45,313 bases of DNA. Source: a virus. The DNA lies in the IMG/VR virus record IMGVR_UViG_3300031841_005713, positions 1-45,313 of that record; one strand, given 5' to 3'. Shown here in pieces: positions 9,288 through 17,322 of the stretch (position 1 is its first letter; each line of letters begins with the position of its first letter). The notes under the pieces were generated by a model that was not told the origin of the DNA, did not search any database, and saw nothing but the letters and a program-made list of their open reading frames with translations. Both the position numbers and the translations under genes were made by a program.

Positions 9288-11077
9288 TATCTAATTTCTC
9301 CAACAATATCAGAATCTAAATCTTTAATTTCAAAAATTAAATTTTCTGGTATTCTAACTAGTCTTTCATCTGCTGTTGTATTTGAATCAATGTCATACTG
9401 AACACTGCTATATCCTGCACCAAACTTTCTTACAATCTGCACATTCTTTGTATCAACAACACCATCAACATCGTTTAAGGTTGAATAAATGTCGGAGATG
9501 TAAATTGGCTCGCCTAGATTAAATTTAGTTGTATATTTTTGTTTTAGTGCATCAATTGCATCATTTAAAACTAATGTAAAGTCTTTTTCAAGCTCACCAA
9601 CTAATTCAAAGTTAATACCAATGTTAACAATACCAGCATCTAAAATGTCAATTGAATCATTAATCATTTTATAGTGATTTAGCCACTGCTTAACATTCTC
9701 TTTTAAAGAATCAGAAGCATTAGCTAAGTTGCCATTTTGATTCTCTGCAACAACATACAAGTTTAAGTTTCTTTTTGAACTGTTAGAATCTTGTGATATA
9801 TTTGCTCTTTTAATAGCACCAAACTTGGAGGGCATTCTGTACAATATTGCCAAGTAATCTTGTTTTGTAACTGCTCTATTTTGTGCAGCATAATTATCAA
9901 TTGCACGAACTTTAATCTCATCTGCTGTTGGTGCAGCGATGTTACCAACAATAGCCTCTTCGTTGTCAACTTCAAAAGCTGAAATTTGTTGTAGAGCAGT
10001 GGCATTGGCAATATCACTCTGTCTAAATTCAACAATTGCATTTACAACACTGTTAACAGCACCAACTGCTGCATTAACAGTTGAAGAACTATTTTTTCTG
10101 TAGCTAACTGTTAAAGTGGTATTAACTGGTACAATGCCTAATTTTTCTGTTTTAAGAATTTGAGATGGGTCAAAGCTAGTATCGGAGAAAAACTGTCTTC
10201 CATTTAACTGTAGTGCTGCGGCTGTTGGATCTGGAAATGACTTATTCTCAATTTCTGTTTCTGATCCAAAACCAAACTGAAGATAAGTCTCTCCATCAGT
10301 ATTTTGCTCCATGACAAATCTTCTTGGAACATACATATCTCTAACAACATATGGCACAGTCTCTGAGTCGTCTCCAAGGTTTCTGATAGATCTGAAAACA
10401 GTATTCTGTGAAAGGTATTCAACTTCGTAGTATTCGTTACCATCAGAGTCTACTACACTTGTAATCTCAGAAATGTTTGTATCATCAACTTTTAGTTTTA
10501 AAAATCTCTCAAAATCGCCAACTACGATTGTGTCTTGTGATAATTCTCCAGAGACAATTGTTCCATATGCTTTGTAGGCAAAGCTAGTTGGAGTACCATT
10601 TGCATCTACGGCTGCAACTTTAATCTGTGTGTTGGCATCTGCAAAGTCAACATCATCTGCTAGTGTGTAGGCTGAACCATTATCTGATGATAGTAGCGAA
10701 CCAGCCTTTAAAATTGGAACATAATCTGTGTTTGGTCCTGTACCTGCATCGTTTGCTGGAACTGAAACATAGAAAGCAGCTTGTCCAGTTGCAACTGGAG
10801 TAGTGCCAAATTTATATCCAAGTTGTTTTGCAATCTTAAAAATACTATCTTCTAGGATAGCTGAATCCATCAATGTTTCGTTAGTTTGAAAGTCTACATA
10901 GAAAGACATAATATCACCTATGTATGCAATCATGTCAATCATCATGGCACCAAAGGATGCATCATTAAAATCTTTGTAAGTGTTTGGATAATAAATTTTT
11001 GCATAATTGATAAGGTCCTGCTTGATTGAAGCAAAATCTCTATTTGTGTAATTAATTGGCGGCTTTACCGTTGGCAT
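9287..11077 (-). CDS. 6: Baseplate wedge protein, gp6-like (Baseplate_J family)
   Basis: This 596-residue protein begins with the signature N-terminus of T4-like gp6: INYTNRDFASIKQDLINYAK, then a region around residues 40-75 with FNDASFGAMMIDMIAYIGD and FQTNETLMDSA. It is close to T4 gp6 in length (about 660). In T4, gp6 dimers form the inner ring of the baseplate wedge that reorganises when the sheath contracts. A central beta region (~100-330) is followed by the Baseplate_J-like part, including VRAIDNYAAQNRAVTKQDYLA at ~405-425. It starts at ATG 11077, overlapping the gp25 stop by 1 nt, with GGAGAG upstream. The gp25-gp6 order matches many contractile tails. Family assignment is strong. Confidence 0.93.
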   Translation of the reverse strand: MPTVKPPINYTNRDFASIKQDLINYAKIYYPNTYKDFNDASFGAMMIDMIAYIGDIMSFYVDFQTNETLMDSAILEDSIFKIAKQLGYKFGTTPVATGQAAFYVSVPANDAGTGPNTDYVPILKAGSLLSSDNGSAYTLADDVDFADANTQIKVAAVDANGTPTSFAYKAYGTIVSGELSQDTIVVGDFERFLKLKVDDTNISEITSVVDSDGNEYYEVEYLSQNTVFRSIRNLGDDSETVPYVVRDMYVPRRFVMEQNTDGETYLQFGFGSETEIENKSFPDPTAAALQLNGRQFFSDTSFDPSQILKTEKLGIVPVNTTLTVSYRKNSSSTVNAAVGAVNSVVNAIVEFRQSDIANATALQQISAFEVDNEEAIVGNIAAPTADEIKVRAIDNYAAQNRAVTKQDYLAILYRMPSKFGAIKRANISQDSNSSKRNLNLYVVAENQNGNLANASDSLKENVKQWLNHYKMINDSIDILDAGIVNIGINFELVGELEKDFTLVLNDAIDALKQKYTTKFNLGEPIYISDIYSTLNDVDGVVDTKNVQIVRKFGAGYSSVQYDIDSNTTADERLVRIPENLIFEIKDLDSDIVGEIR

Positions 11078-11466
11078 TATTCTGTCTCTCCGTTCAAGTT
11101 AATGAGGATGTTGTCATTAAAGTTTAGTGGTGTAATGTAGTAGTTTATAGCTATGCTTATTAAGTTCGAATCAATGCTTGAGTCATCAAATCTAACACTT
11201 CGAACTTTTATAAATGGCATGTAGGCTTTTGCCTGTTCTATTACTCTAGACTTAAATCTATCTTTTACATCTGGGGTGTAGTTTTCAAATAAAAGACCAA
11301 AAGCACCACAACCAAAGTTTGGATCCATTATTCTTTCACCCGGTGTTGTTAAAACTAAATTCTTAAAATTTTGCTTTACAGTAGAAGCAAGATCCTTTGT
11401 TAGTGCATAAGGACCATCTTCTTTGGTAACTTTCAATGGTAGTTTAACGGATATTCCTATCGCCAT
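11077..11466 (-). CDS. 25: Baseplate wedge protein, gp25-like
   Basis: At 129 residues it is the size of T4 gp25 (132) and belongs to the gp25/GPW family, which helps start sheath assembly at the baseplate in contractile tails and type VI secretion systems. The family core is visible: NFKNLVLTTPGERIMDPNFG at ~33-52, then GLLFENYTPDVKDRFKSRV. The second half is an alternating beta pattern (KVRSVRFDD, LISIAINYYI), as expected. Despite the old name 'gp25-like lysozyme', enzymatic activity is not established for this family. The ATG is preceded by GAGGAAG, a clear ribosome-binding site, 2 nt after the upstream stop. It is followed without a gap by gp6. Confidence 0.94.
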   Translation of the reverse strand: MAIGISVKLPLKVTKEDGPYALTKDLASTVKQNFKNLVLTTPGERIMDPNFGCGAFGLLFENYTPDVKDRFKSRVIEQAKAYMPFIKVRSVRFDDSSIDSNLISIAINYYITPLNFNDNILINLNGETE

Positions 11467-11468
11467 TT

Positions 11469-12026
11469 TTAATCTTCCTCGTTAAAATTAATTAGACTCT
11501 TAAGTGTATTATCTAAGATCTCGTTCTGTGCTGCAATAGGAATATCTTCATTTTCCTCCCAGAATTTTAGAGGATCAAATGTAAAATAATCGCGGATCCC
11601 ATTCAAAATGAAATATATATCAAACAATGAATCGCCCTCTGGGTATTCAAACAAGTAACCAGAAGGGACTTCTGATTTATCCTGAAAATAATTGTCTAAA
11701 ACTTTTGTAAAAGCTAACTCAAAAGAAGAGTTAGCTTCTTGCACAATTAGCTCCTCAGACTTTGTGGTAAAATCATAGTTTGTTTGCTCTGTAAACAATG
11801 AGCAAATCAAATACTCTTCATGTATCTTAGCATCTTTTAAGCTAGTTTTGAATTCAATAAACAATATGTTCCTAAAGGCATCTTTGATCTTATCTGGCAA
11901 GATTTCAGATTTAAAAATATTTCCAAAAGTGGGGTTCAAAATAAAATAGCTTGCAAGGAACAACTTAATTCTTTGCTCAACTATGTTTGCTGTATTTGTT
12001 TCTACAAACTGGCTAAATCCTATCAT
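11469..12026 (-). CDS. Hypothetical protein, baseplate-operon
   Basis: I do not recognise this 185-residue protein. It looks mostly helical, with no signal peptide or membrane segment, and is acidic at the C-terminus (NFNEED). The first third contains several amphipathic helices (VEQRIKLFLASYFILNPTFG), and residues ~118-150 are aromatic-rich (YLFEYPEGDSLFDIYFILNG). It starts with ATG in a 4-nt ATGA overlap with the 1453-residue gene upstream and ends 2 nt before gp25. It is therefore almost certainly co-translated with tail genes. A small baseplate or assembly protein is the natural guess, from position only. Confidence 0.7.
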   Translation of the reverse strand: MIGFSQFVETNTANIVEQRIKLFLASYFILNPTFGNIFKSEILPDKIKDAFRNILFIEFKTSLKDAKIHEEYLICSLFTEQTNYDFTTKSEELIVQEANSSFELAFTKVLDNYFQDKSEVPSGYLFEYPEGDSLFDIYFILNGIRDYFTFDPLKFWEENEDIPIAAQNEILDNTLKSLINFNEED

Positions 12027-15000
12027 TGTTCGTCCTTCAGCTTTTTAATTAAACCACCCATTTTAAACATATTATTCATATAATAATCCACAGCTTCTGT
12101 TGACTCATCAAGTAAGCCATCAAGCTTTTTCTTAACTTCGCTTGCCAACACTTGTATTTTTTGTCCTTCTTGCCTTAGCCCATCTAATCCAGTAAGTTCA
12201 TCTACCTTGCTGCCCTCTTTAATTTTTAGATAGTTTACTATCGCTAGTTTTTGTTTTTCAGCAGCAGCAGCCTTATCTAATGGTCCAAGAGGTGCTACCA
12301 AGTTAATCGGTGTCTTTAGTATTACTTGTCCTTCTTTAGATTCTAATGGGTTATATGATGGGGTATAAGAGTAAACTAAATTAAGTGAATCGTCCCTGTT
12401 GATCCTAAGACCATTTACATTAAATGCTATAATGTATGCAAAACTGTATAAATTCTTTCTAATATTTCGCACATCATAACCGTTAGGATTAAGTGGACCT
12501 GGGGCTGGATATTTATTTGTAATATAGCTGCCTTTAGCTGACAATGGATCTACAAATGATTTTATTTGTTGATAATTTTTTTCGCTGAGACTGTCAAGAC
12601 CAATAATATCACTGCCAAGATTAACTGCGGGCGAAAAGTTTTTTAATGCATTTTTTGTTATAACATATTTTGATGGGTTGGCTAGGTAGAAGTTAAAATT
12701 AAATTTAATAATTTTTTTATTTAAAAACTTATCTTTTTCCTTTAACATTGCCCCTGTGAACTTTATATCGAATGCTTTTTCGTTTAATTTTTCTTCTAAT
12801 GTTTTTGCATTTGTCGATCCAAATGAACGATAAACAAATAAATTATTTTTTACTAAAGGGTTTTCAAACAGTGTAAAACCAAATTTTAAACGATCAAACT
12901 GTTCAAACAAAGGAACTTGTGTATCTTCAACAATTTGACCAGTGAGAACATTGGTGCCTTCAATTAAGCTCTCTGTTGACTTTAACAATTCTTTCTTATC
13001 TTGCTGGTTTATTAAATCCGAGGTTGAATTTTTTGCTTGACCATATGCTGAATTTATCGCATCACAAGCTTTATTGATAGAGTCAATGATTGAATTTAAT
13101 TTATCTAATACTGTTTGCTCCTTATCAGCAGCAGTTATAACAAAGTCTTCAAACAAATCGCGACCTTCAGTATCTTTTGATGTAAGATTCACAAAACACG
13201 GACTTGCTCTTCTAGTGACTGTTTTTAACGATAGCTCATCAACAATATTATTGTTAATAAACTGATTTAGATAAATGAATAGAGTTGATAGATTGACTTC
13301 GTTTTTCAATTCTACTTTTATTAAATTTAGCACTTTTAAATCATCAACAACAACTTGATTTAGTTTTTTTACATCGTCGGTAACAAAGCCTTGTAAAAGG
13401 TTTTTAAACTCTGGTACTGTTAAGTTGTCGGAGAGGTTTTTAAGATAACTTAAAATAAGTCGCTCTTTATTGACCACACCTTCTTGCTTTGATAATATTG
13501 GATAAATCTCAATAGCACCGTTTAAAATGTTGTTTAGTGGTTCTATACCACTCTTTGTTAGCATTGCCACTATGTCGATCTTTATTATATTCTCAGCTAA
13601 CTTTGAAATATTTTTTGAGCTACCAATAGAATCTAGAGATTGTTCTGGACCGCCCAATAAATCTAAAGCATTTTCTAGTTGACTGTTTATGCTGTCCTCT
13701 AAAAATTCAGTCGCTTCGGAGAAAGACCTTTGAGCTAAATCTTGCAGGTTTGATATAACTGTCGATAAAATATTTGCAAGAGCAGCTACTGCAACTTTTT
13801 GCACTTCTGCCTCTATTTTATCGCGGATTGCAGCTTGAAAATCTAAAACAAACAAGTAGTCAATATTGTCAGCCAAGCCAATCAAATCTTTTAAATCTTT
13901 TTGTACAAATTTTTGTATATTTTCAAAAGCCTCTTTATAATCTTTTATTGTTTCGATGGTATCTAGTACATCTTCTCCAAGGTCCTTTAAGCAAGAGTCA
14001 ACAACATTCGTCACATCTTTTGCAACATCTTCAGACAAGTCTTCTATGTTGCTCAGTGTGTTACTCAAATTAGAAAGATCATCTTTTAAGCCCTTGGCTG
14101 CTAATTCGGACCAATCAAACTTTGTTAAAATTTTATCGTATATCTGATCTAGGTCTCCACTATCAATGATAGAGGATAAATCTTTCAAAAATGGGTCATT
14201 AGTTGTTGCAGCAGCAACTACAGAAATTTGTTTTTGAGCCTCAAACAAAAGTTTTTCTTTTGTGTTGTAGAAATATTCTTCAATTGGCTGTCCAACCTGT
14301 TCTTTCACCTCTCCACCTGATAGTGAAGCTATAGACTTGCCTATGTTTGATATTTCTCTTGTTATTTGCTTTGCAGTTTCAAGTTTTTGATTAATATTTT
14401 GTAATGTATCGTCTGCTACATCCAAAAAAGAAGGTTTAATCTGTATTCTTGGGTAATGATATCTTAATAAAAACTCATCAATGCTCTTAGAAATAGCATT
14501 TACATCATCATATGTCTCATTTCCAAGTAAAAAGTCGATATCAGAGCCGCCTTTTTGTAGGTTTAAAGAGTCAAAACTTGGATTATCGCCGGATGCTTCA
14601 AGCAACAAAATCTCATTTGAGTTGTAAAAAAAGCCATTTATAGTTGAATTTACCATGATTATTGGATATTCACTACTTTTTATTATGGTATTTTGATAGT
14701 GTTGTTCAGAAACAACATAAGGATCTAAATTTTTATTATAGACACCTTTTTTGACTAGCATTTTCTTAAAATATTCACTAATAAATGCCAACTCGCCGTC
14801 AATACCACTCTCACTACTCTTTGTATCTTCTTTTGTTCTATCAACATCAGACAATAACTGGTAGATAAAATCCAGATTACTCAAAGGCTCATCTAATTGA
14901 TACTCAAATGGAATGTTATTTCTTTGTTTTTGTGGCTCTTCGACAATTGCATTGTTGTAATAATTCTCTTTTTTGTTTGAAAATACCGCCAATAGTTGAT

Positions 15001-16384
15001 AACTGTTATCGTAATAAAATGATATATCTTCAGTTATTGCTGTTTTATCATAATCTACAAAAAGTGGATTTATGTTTCTAACATTTCTATATTCTGTTAG
15101 CAAGAACCTGTATTCGTTTGCTAGAGATTGTGCTGTTGTCGTTGCATCAAAATTGTATCTTTTTGATAAAATAGAAGATACTGCATCGGCATCCAAGCCT
15201 TCATTCAAGAAATATTGTTTTATTGCATTTAAAGAGTTGTTGCCTTGATCTAAAAATAAAGCAGGGGCTAAATCTACTTCTTCTTGCTTAGAAAATAAGA
15301 CTGATGCTATTTTCTCTATTTGTTCCTGTATAACAATGTCTGTTGGCTTTGCTGCTACTGGATTAAACTTTAAAGCAAGAGCATTCATATCTGTTAGGGC
15401 TGATTTGACATCACCAATTTCGTCTAAATTTATTGGTTTATTTTTGGGAAGTAAAATAAGAAACGAATAATCAAATGCCAAACAAAAACGAACTATTGAC
15501 TTCCCACCCTTTGAAATTTTAACATCTTCTACCAAGTCAATTGGTGTATTTGTTATATGTGTATACTTTTTTATGTTGGCATCACCTGCATTCTGTCGGT
15601 TAAAAAGAGTTCCAACTTTATCGAATATATCATTTTTTATTTGCTGCATTCTTTGAGAAGCAACAAACTCTGATAGATTTTTTATACCACCAACTTCAAA
15701 AACAGAGCAAAGTACTGGAAAGCCAGTATTAAATGGTGAACCATTCGTAGAAATAAAGAAATTACAATTTACTGGCGAGCCAATATCTTTTGATGTAAGA
15801 TCATTAAGTACTAATTTATTCCAGCCGGATGCTGAAAGGTCCAATGGATTCTCTCTTCTTATTTTATCTTCTAAAGAAGTTCCCTCAATGTAGGTTGAGT
15901 AATGCCACTTATAGAATGCTTGTTTTGTTATGCACTCAAAAGTATTTGGATCATCTAGAACATTTGATTGTAGAAATTGAGATTCGAATGCTGGGTCTTC
16001 AAAAGCTTTATTTATGACAGAAAGCTTGGCTTTTAGTTTAGTTGGATCTTGACCAGATTGACTTAAGTATTCAACAGCAAGCTTATATAAAAGGTTGTTT
16101 GAGCTACCTATACCAACCCCAACATCTATTTGTTTATTGGAAGATTTAAAATCATTTAGTCTTAAAAATTGAGCAAACTTTTGAAAGTCCTCCTTTTGAT
16201 CGATTGGATCAGTGTATGCTGTCTTATCGTTAGTAAGATATCTTGCACAAGCGATTGCAAATAAATTTTCATCTGTGTTGACATCGGAGCTTTTACCAGC
16301 ACTCAAAAAAGCAGAATCGCCCAAATTTGCTAACTTCTCAAAATATGCCTTTGCTCTAGTGTATATTTCTTTTGTTAATGCCAT
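12023..16384 (-). CDS. Large orphan structural protein, helix/coiled-coil-rich
   Basis: This intact 1453-residue gene has ATG at 16384 with AAGGT upstream and overlaps the preceding stop by 1 nt. I recognise no domain. The N-terminal ~500 residues are mixed alpha/beta. The middle (~660-1000) is a long series of low-complexity amphipathic helices rich in Asp, Leu, Ser and Ile, for example DLSNLSNTLSNIEDLSEDV and LANILSTVISNLQDLAQRS, which looks like coiled coil. A beta-containing domain follows at ~1190-1360 (KIIKFNFNFYLANPSKYVIT), and the C-terminus is helical and lysine-rich. The helical middle recalls a tape measure, but its position between the hub gene and gp25 and the non-helical ends fit a large baseplate or hub component better. 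Function is unknown. Confidence 0.75.
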   Translation of the reverse strand: MALTKEIYTRAKAYFEKLANLGDSAFLSAGKSSDVNTDENLFAIACARYLTNDKTAYTDPIDQKEDFQKFAQFLRLNDFKSSNKQIDVGVGIGSSNNLLYKLAVEYLSQSGQDPTKLKAKLSVINKAFEDPAFESQFLQSNVLDDPNTFECITKQAFYKWHYSTYIEGTSLEDKIRRENPLDLSASGWNKLVLNDLTSKDIGSPVNCNFFISTNGSPFNTGFPVLCSVFEVGGIKNLSEFVASQRMQQIKNDIFDKVGTLFNRQNAGDANIKKYTHITNTPIDLVEDVKISKGGKSIVRFCLAFDYSFLILLPKNKPINLDEIGDVKSALTDMNALALKFNPVAAKPTDIVIQEQIEKIASVLFSKQEEVDLAPALFLDQGNNSLNAIKQYFLNEGLDADAVSSILSKRYNFDATTTAQSLANEYRFLLTEYRNVRNINPLFVDYDKTAITEDISFYYDNSYQLLAVFSNKKENYYNNAIVEEPQKQRNNIPFEYQLDEPLSNLDFIYQLLSDVDRTKEDTKSSESGIDGELAFISEYFKKMLVKKGVYNKNLDPYVVSEQHYQNTIIKSSEYPIIMVNSTINGFFYNSNEILLLEASGDNPSFDSLNLQKGGSDIDFLLGNETYDDVNAISKSIDEFLLRYHYPRIQIKPSFLDVADDTLQNINQKLETAKQITREISNIGKSIASLSGGEVKEQVGQPIEEYFYNTKEKLLFEAQKQISVVAAATTNDPFLKDLSSIIDSGDLDQIYDKILTKFDWSELAAKGLKDDLSNLSNTLSNIEDLSEDVAKDVTNVVDSCLKDLGEDVLDTIETIKDYKEAFENIQKFVQKDLKDLIGLADNIDYLFVLDFQAAIRDKIEAEVQKVAVAALANILSTVISNLQDLAQRSFSEATEFLEDSINSQLENALDLLGGPEQSLDSIGSSKNISKLAENIIKIDIVAMLTKSGIEPLNNILNGAIEIYPILSKQEGVVNKERLILSYLKNLSDNLTVPEFKNLLQGFVTDDVKKLNQVVVDDLKVLNLIKVELKNEVNLSTLFIYLNQFINNNIVDELSLKTVTRRASPCFVNLTSKDTEGRDLFEDFVITAADKEQTVLDKLNSIIDSINKACDAINSAYGQAKNSTSDLINQQDKKELLKSTESLIEGTNVLTGQIVEDTQVPLFEQFDRLKFGFTLFENPLVKNNLFVYRSFGSTNAKTLEEKLNEKAFDIKFTGAMLKEKDKFLNKKIIKFNFNFYLANPSKYVITKNALKNFSPAVNLGSDIIGLDSLSEKNYQQIKSFVDPLSAKGSYITNKYPAPGPLNPNGYDVRNIRKNLYSFAYIIAFNVNGLRINRDDSLNLVYSYTPSYNPLESKEGQVILKTPINLVAPLGPLDKAAAAEKQKLAIVNYLKIKEGSKVDELTGLDGLRQEGQKIQVLASEVKKKLDGLLDESTEAVDYYMNNMFKMGGLIKKLKDEQ

Positions 16385-17322
16385 TAGTTTACCTTGTTAA
16401 AAGAGCTTCTAATCTTGGTTGGGGAGTTACTATTTAAATAGTTTTTCATCAGCACGGAATAGTTCTTTTCTAGTGAAGACAAGCTTGTGCTTATTTTTGT
16501 GGTTTTTGGCATTGATCTGCCAATAGCACTTGCTAATTTTATAGACTTAACAGTTGTTCCTTTTGCTGTTCCAGCTATTGGTCCACTTGGAGATGTTCCA
16601 GTGACGATACCTTTAAACTTATGAGTGTGACCTGCTAGTTCCTTTTTTAAGTTTTCTACATCCTTGTTTAGTTCGCGAATTTGAGAATTTGTTTGTCTAA
16701 GCTGTTTAATAAAGTCTTTTAAAAATTTAACCAAATTTTCGCCCTTGACCATTGATTGCAAATCAAAATCTTTGCCCTCTGTCTTATCGCCTGATATTAA
16801 ATGAATCCCACCATATACATTTGGATTTTTTGCACCATTTGCTAGAAGGTATGGGACACCGCCAGATCTAATTTCAACTAGCTCGCTAGCTTTTATAGCC
16901 ACAACATCTGCTTTGTTGTAAACCAACGATCTGGCATTGTAGTTTTTATAATCTGTCATAGAGGAAGCTATTACCGAAGCAGCATCTGTTGGGGTTGGAA
17001 ATGCAACTCTGATTGGAGTTCCATCTTGGGGTGCTTCTGGATCGTTATCGCTCACTAGGTGCCCTAAAACACCCGCAATCAAGCTTACCTGGGGTTTGGT
17101 CTGATATGTCTTATCATGCCCCATAATCATCGCGGCGGGCTTATTTTCATGAATTATTGGCTTAATATTGTAGTTTGTTTCGAAAATGGGCATTGAATGC
17201 CTATCTGCTTCTTGTATAAACTCATCATTTGATGCAGCATTTAATGCATCGTTTATAATTTTTCTAGTATAATATGACAGCCTATCGCTATTAAATGATG
17301 GTAGTTGTTTAATCTTTATCAT
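16384..17322 (-). CDS. Putative baseplate/tail structural protein with coiled coil
   Basis: This is a 312-residue protein. Residues ~50-190 are beta-rich with short hydrophobic strands (ADVVAIKASELVEIRSGG, GGIHLISGD), a pattern seen in tail spike and hub proteins. Residues ~193-235 are a clear heptad-type helix (FLKDFIKQLRQTNSQIREL and onwards). A Gly/His turn with the residues GHTHKFKG and a Gly/Pro/Ser/Thr-rich stretch follow, then a helical C-terminus. The start is ATG with GAGG upstream and a 4-nt overlap with the M15-domain gene. The strands followed by a coiled coil suggest an oligomeric structural component next to the hub. I cannot assign a named family. Confidence 0.7.
   Translation of the reverse strand: MIKIKQLPSFNSDRLSYYTRKIINDALNAASNDEFIQEADRHSMPIFETNYNIKPIIHENKPAAMIMGHDKTYQTKPQVSLIAGVLGHLVSDNDPEAPQDGTPIRVAFPTPTDAASVIASSMTDYKNYNARSLVYNKADVVAIKASELVEIRSGGVPYLLANGAKNPNVYGGIHLISGDKTEGKDFDLQSMVKGENLVKFLKDFIKQLRQTNSQIRELNKDVENLKKELAGHTHKFKGIVTGTSPSGPIAGTAKGTTVKSIKLASAIGRSMPKTTKISTSLSSLEKNYSVLMKNYLNSNSPTKIRSSFNKVN

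Noticed and set aside
13774-14073. Plus-strand frame of 99 codons inside the 1453-residue gene
   Set aside because: Antisense shadow of a well-supported gene; Leu/Gln-rich from the complementary strand; no promoter or ribosome site.
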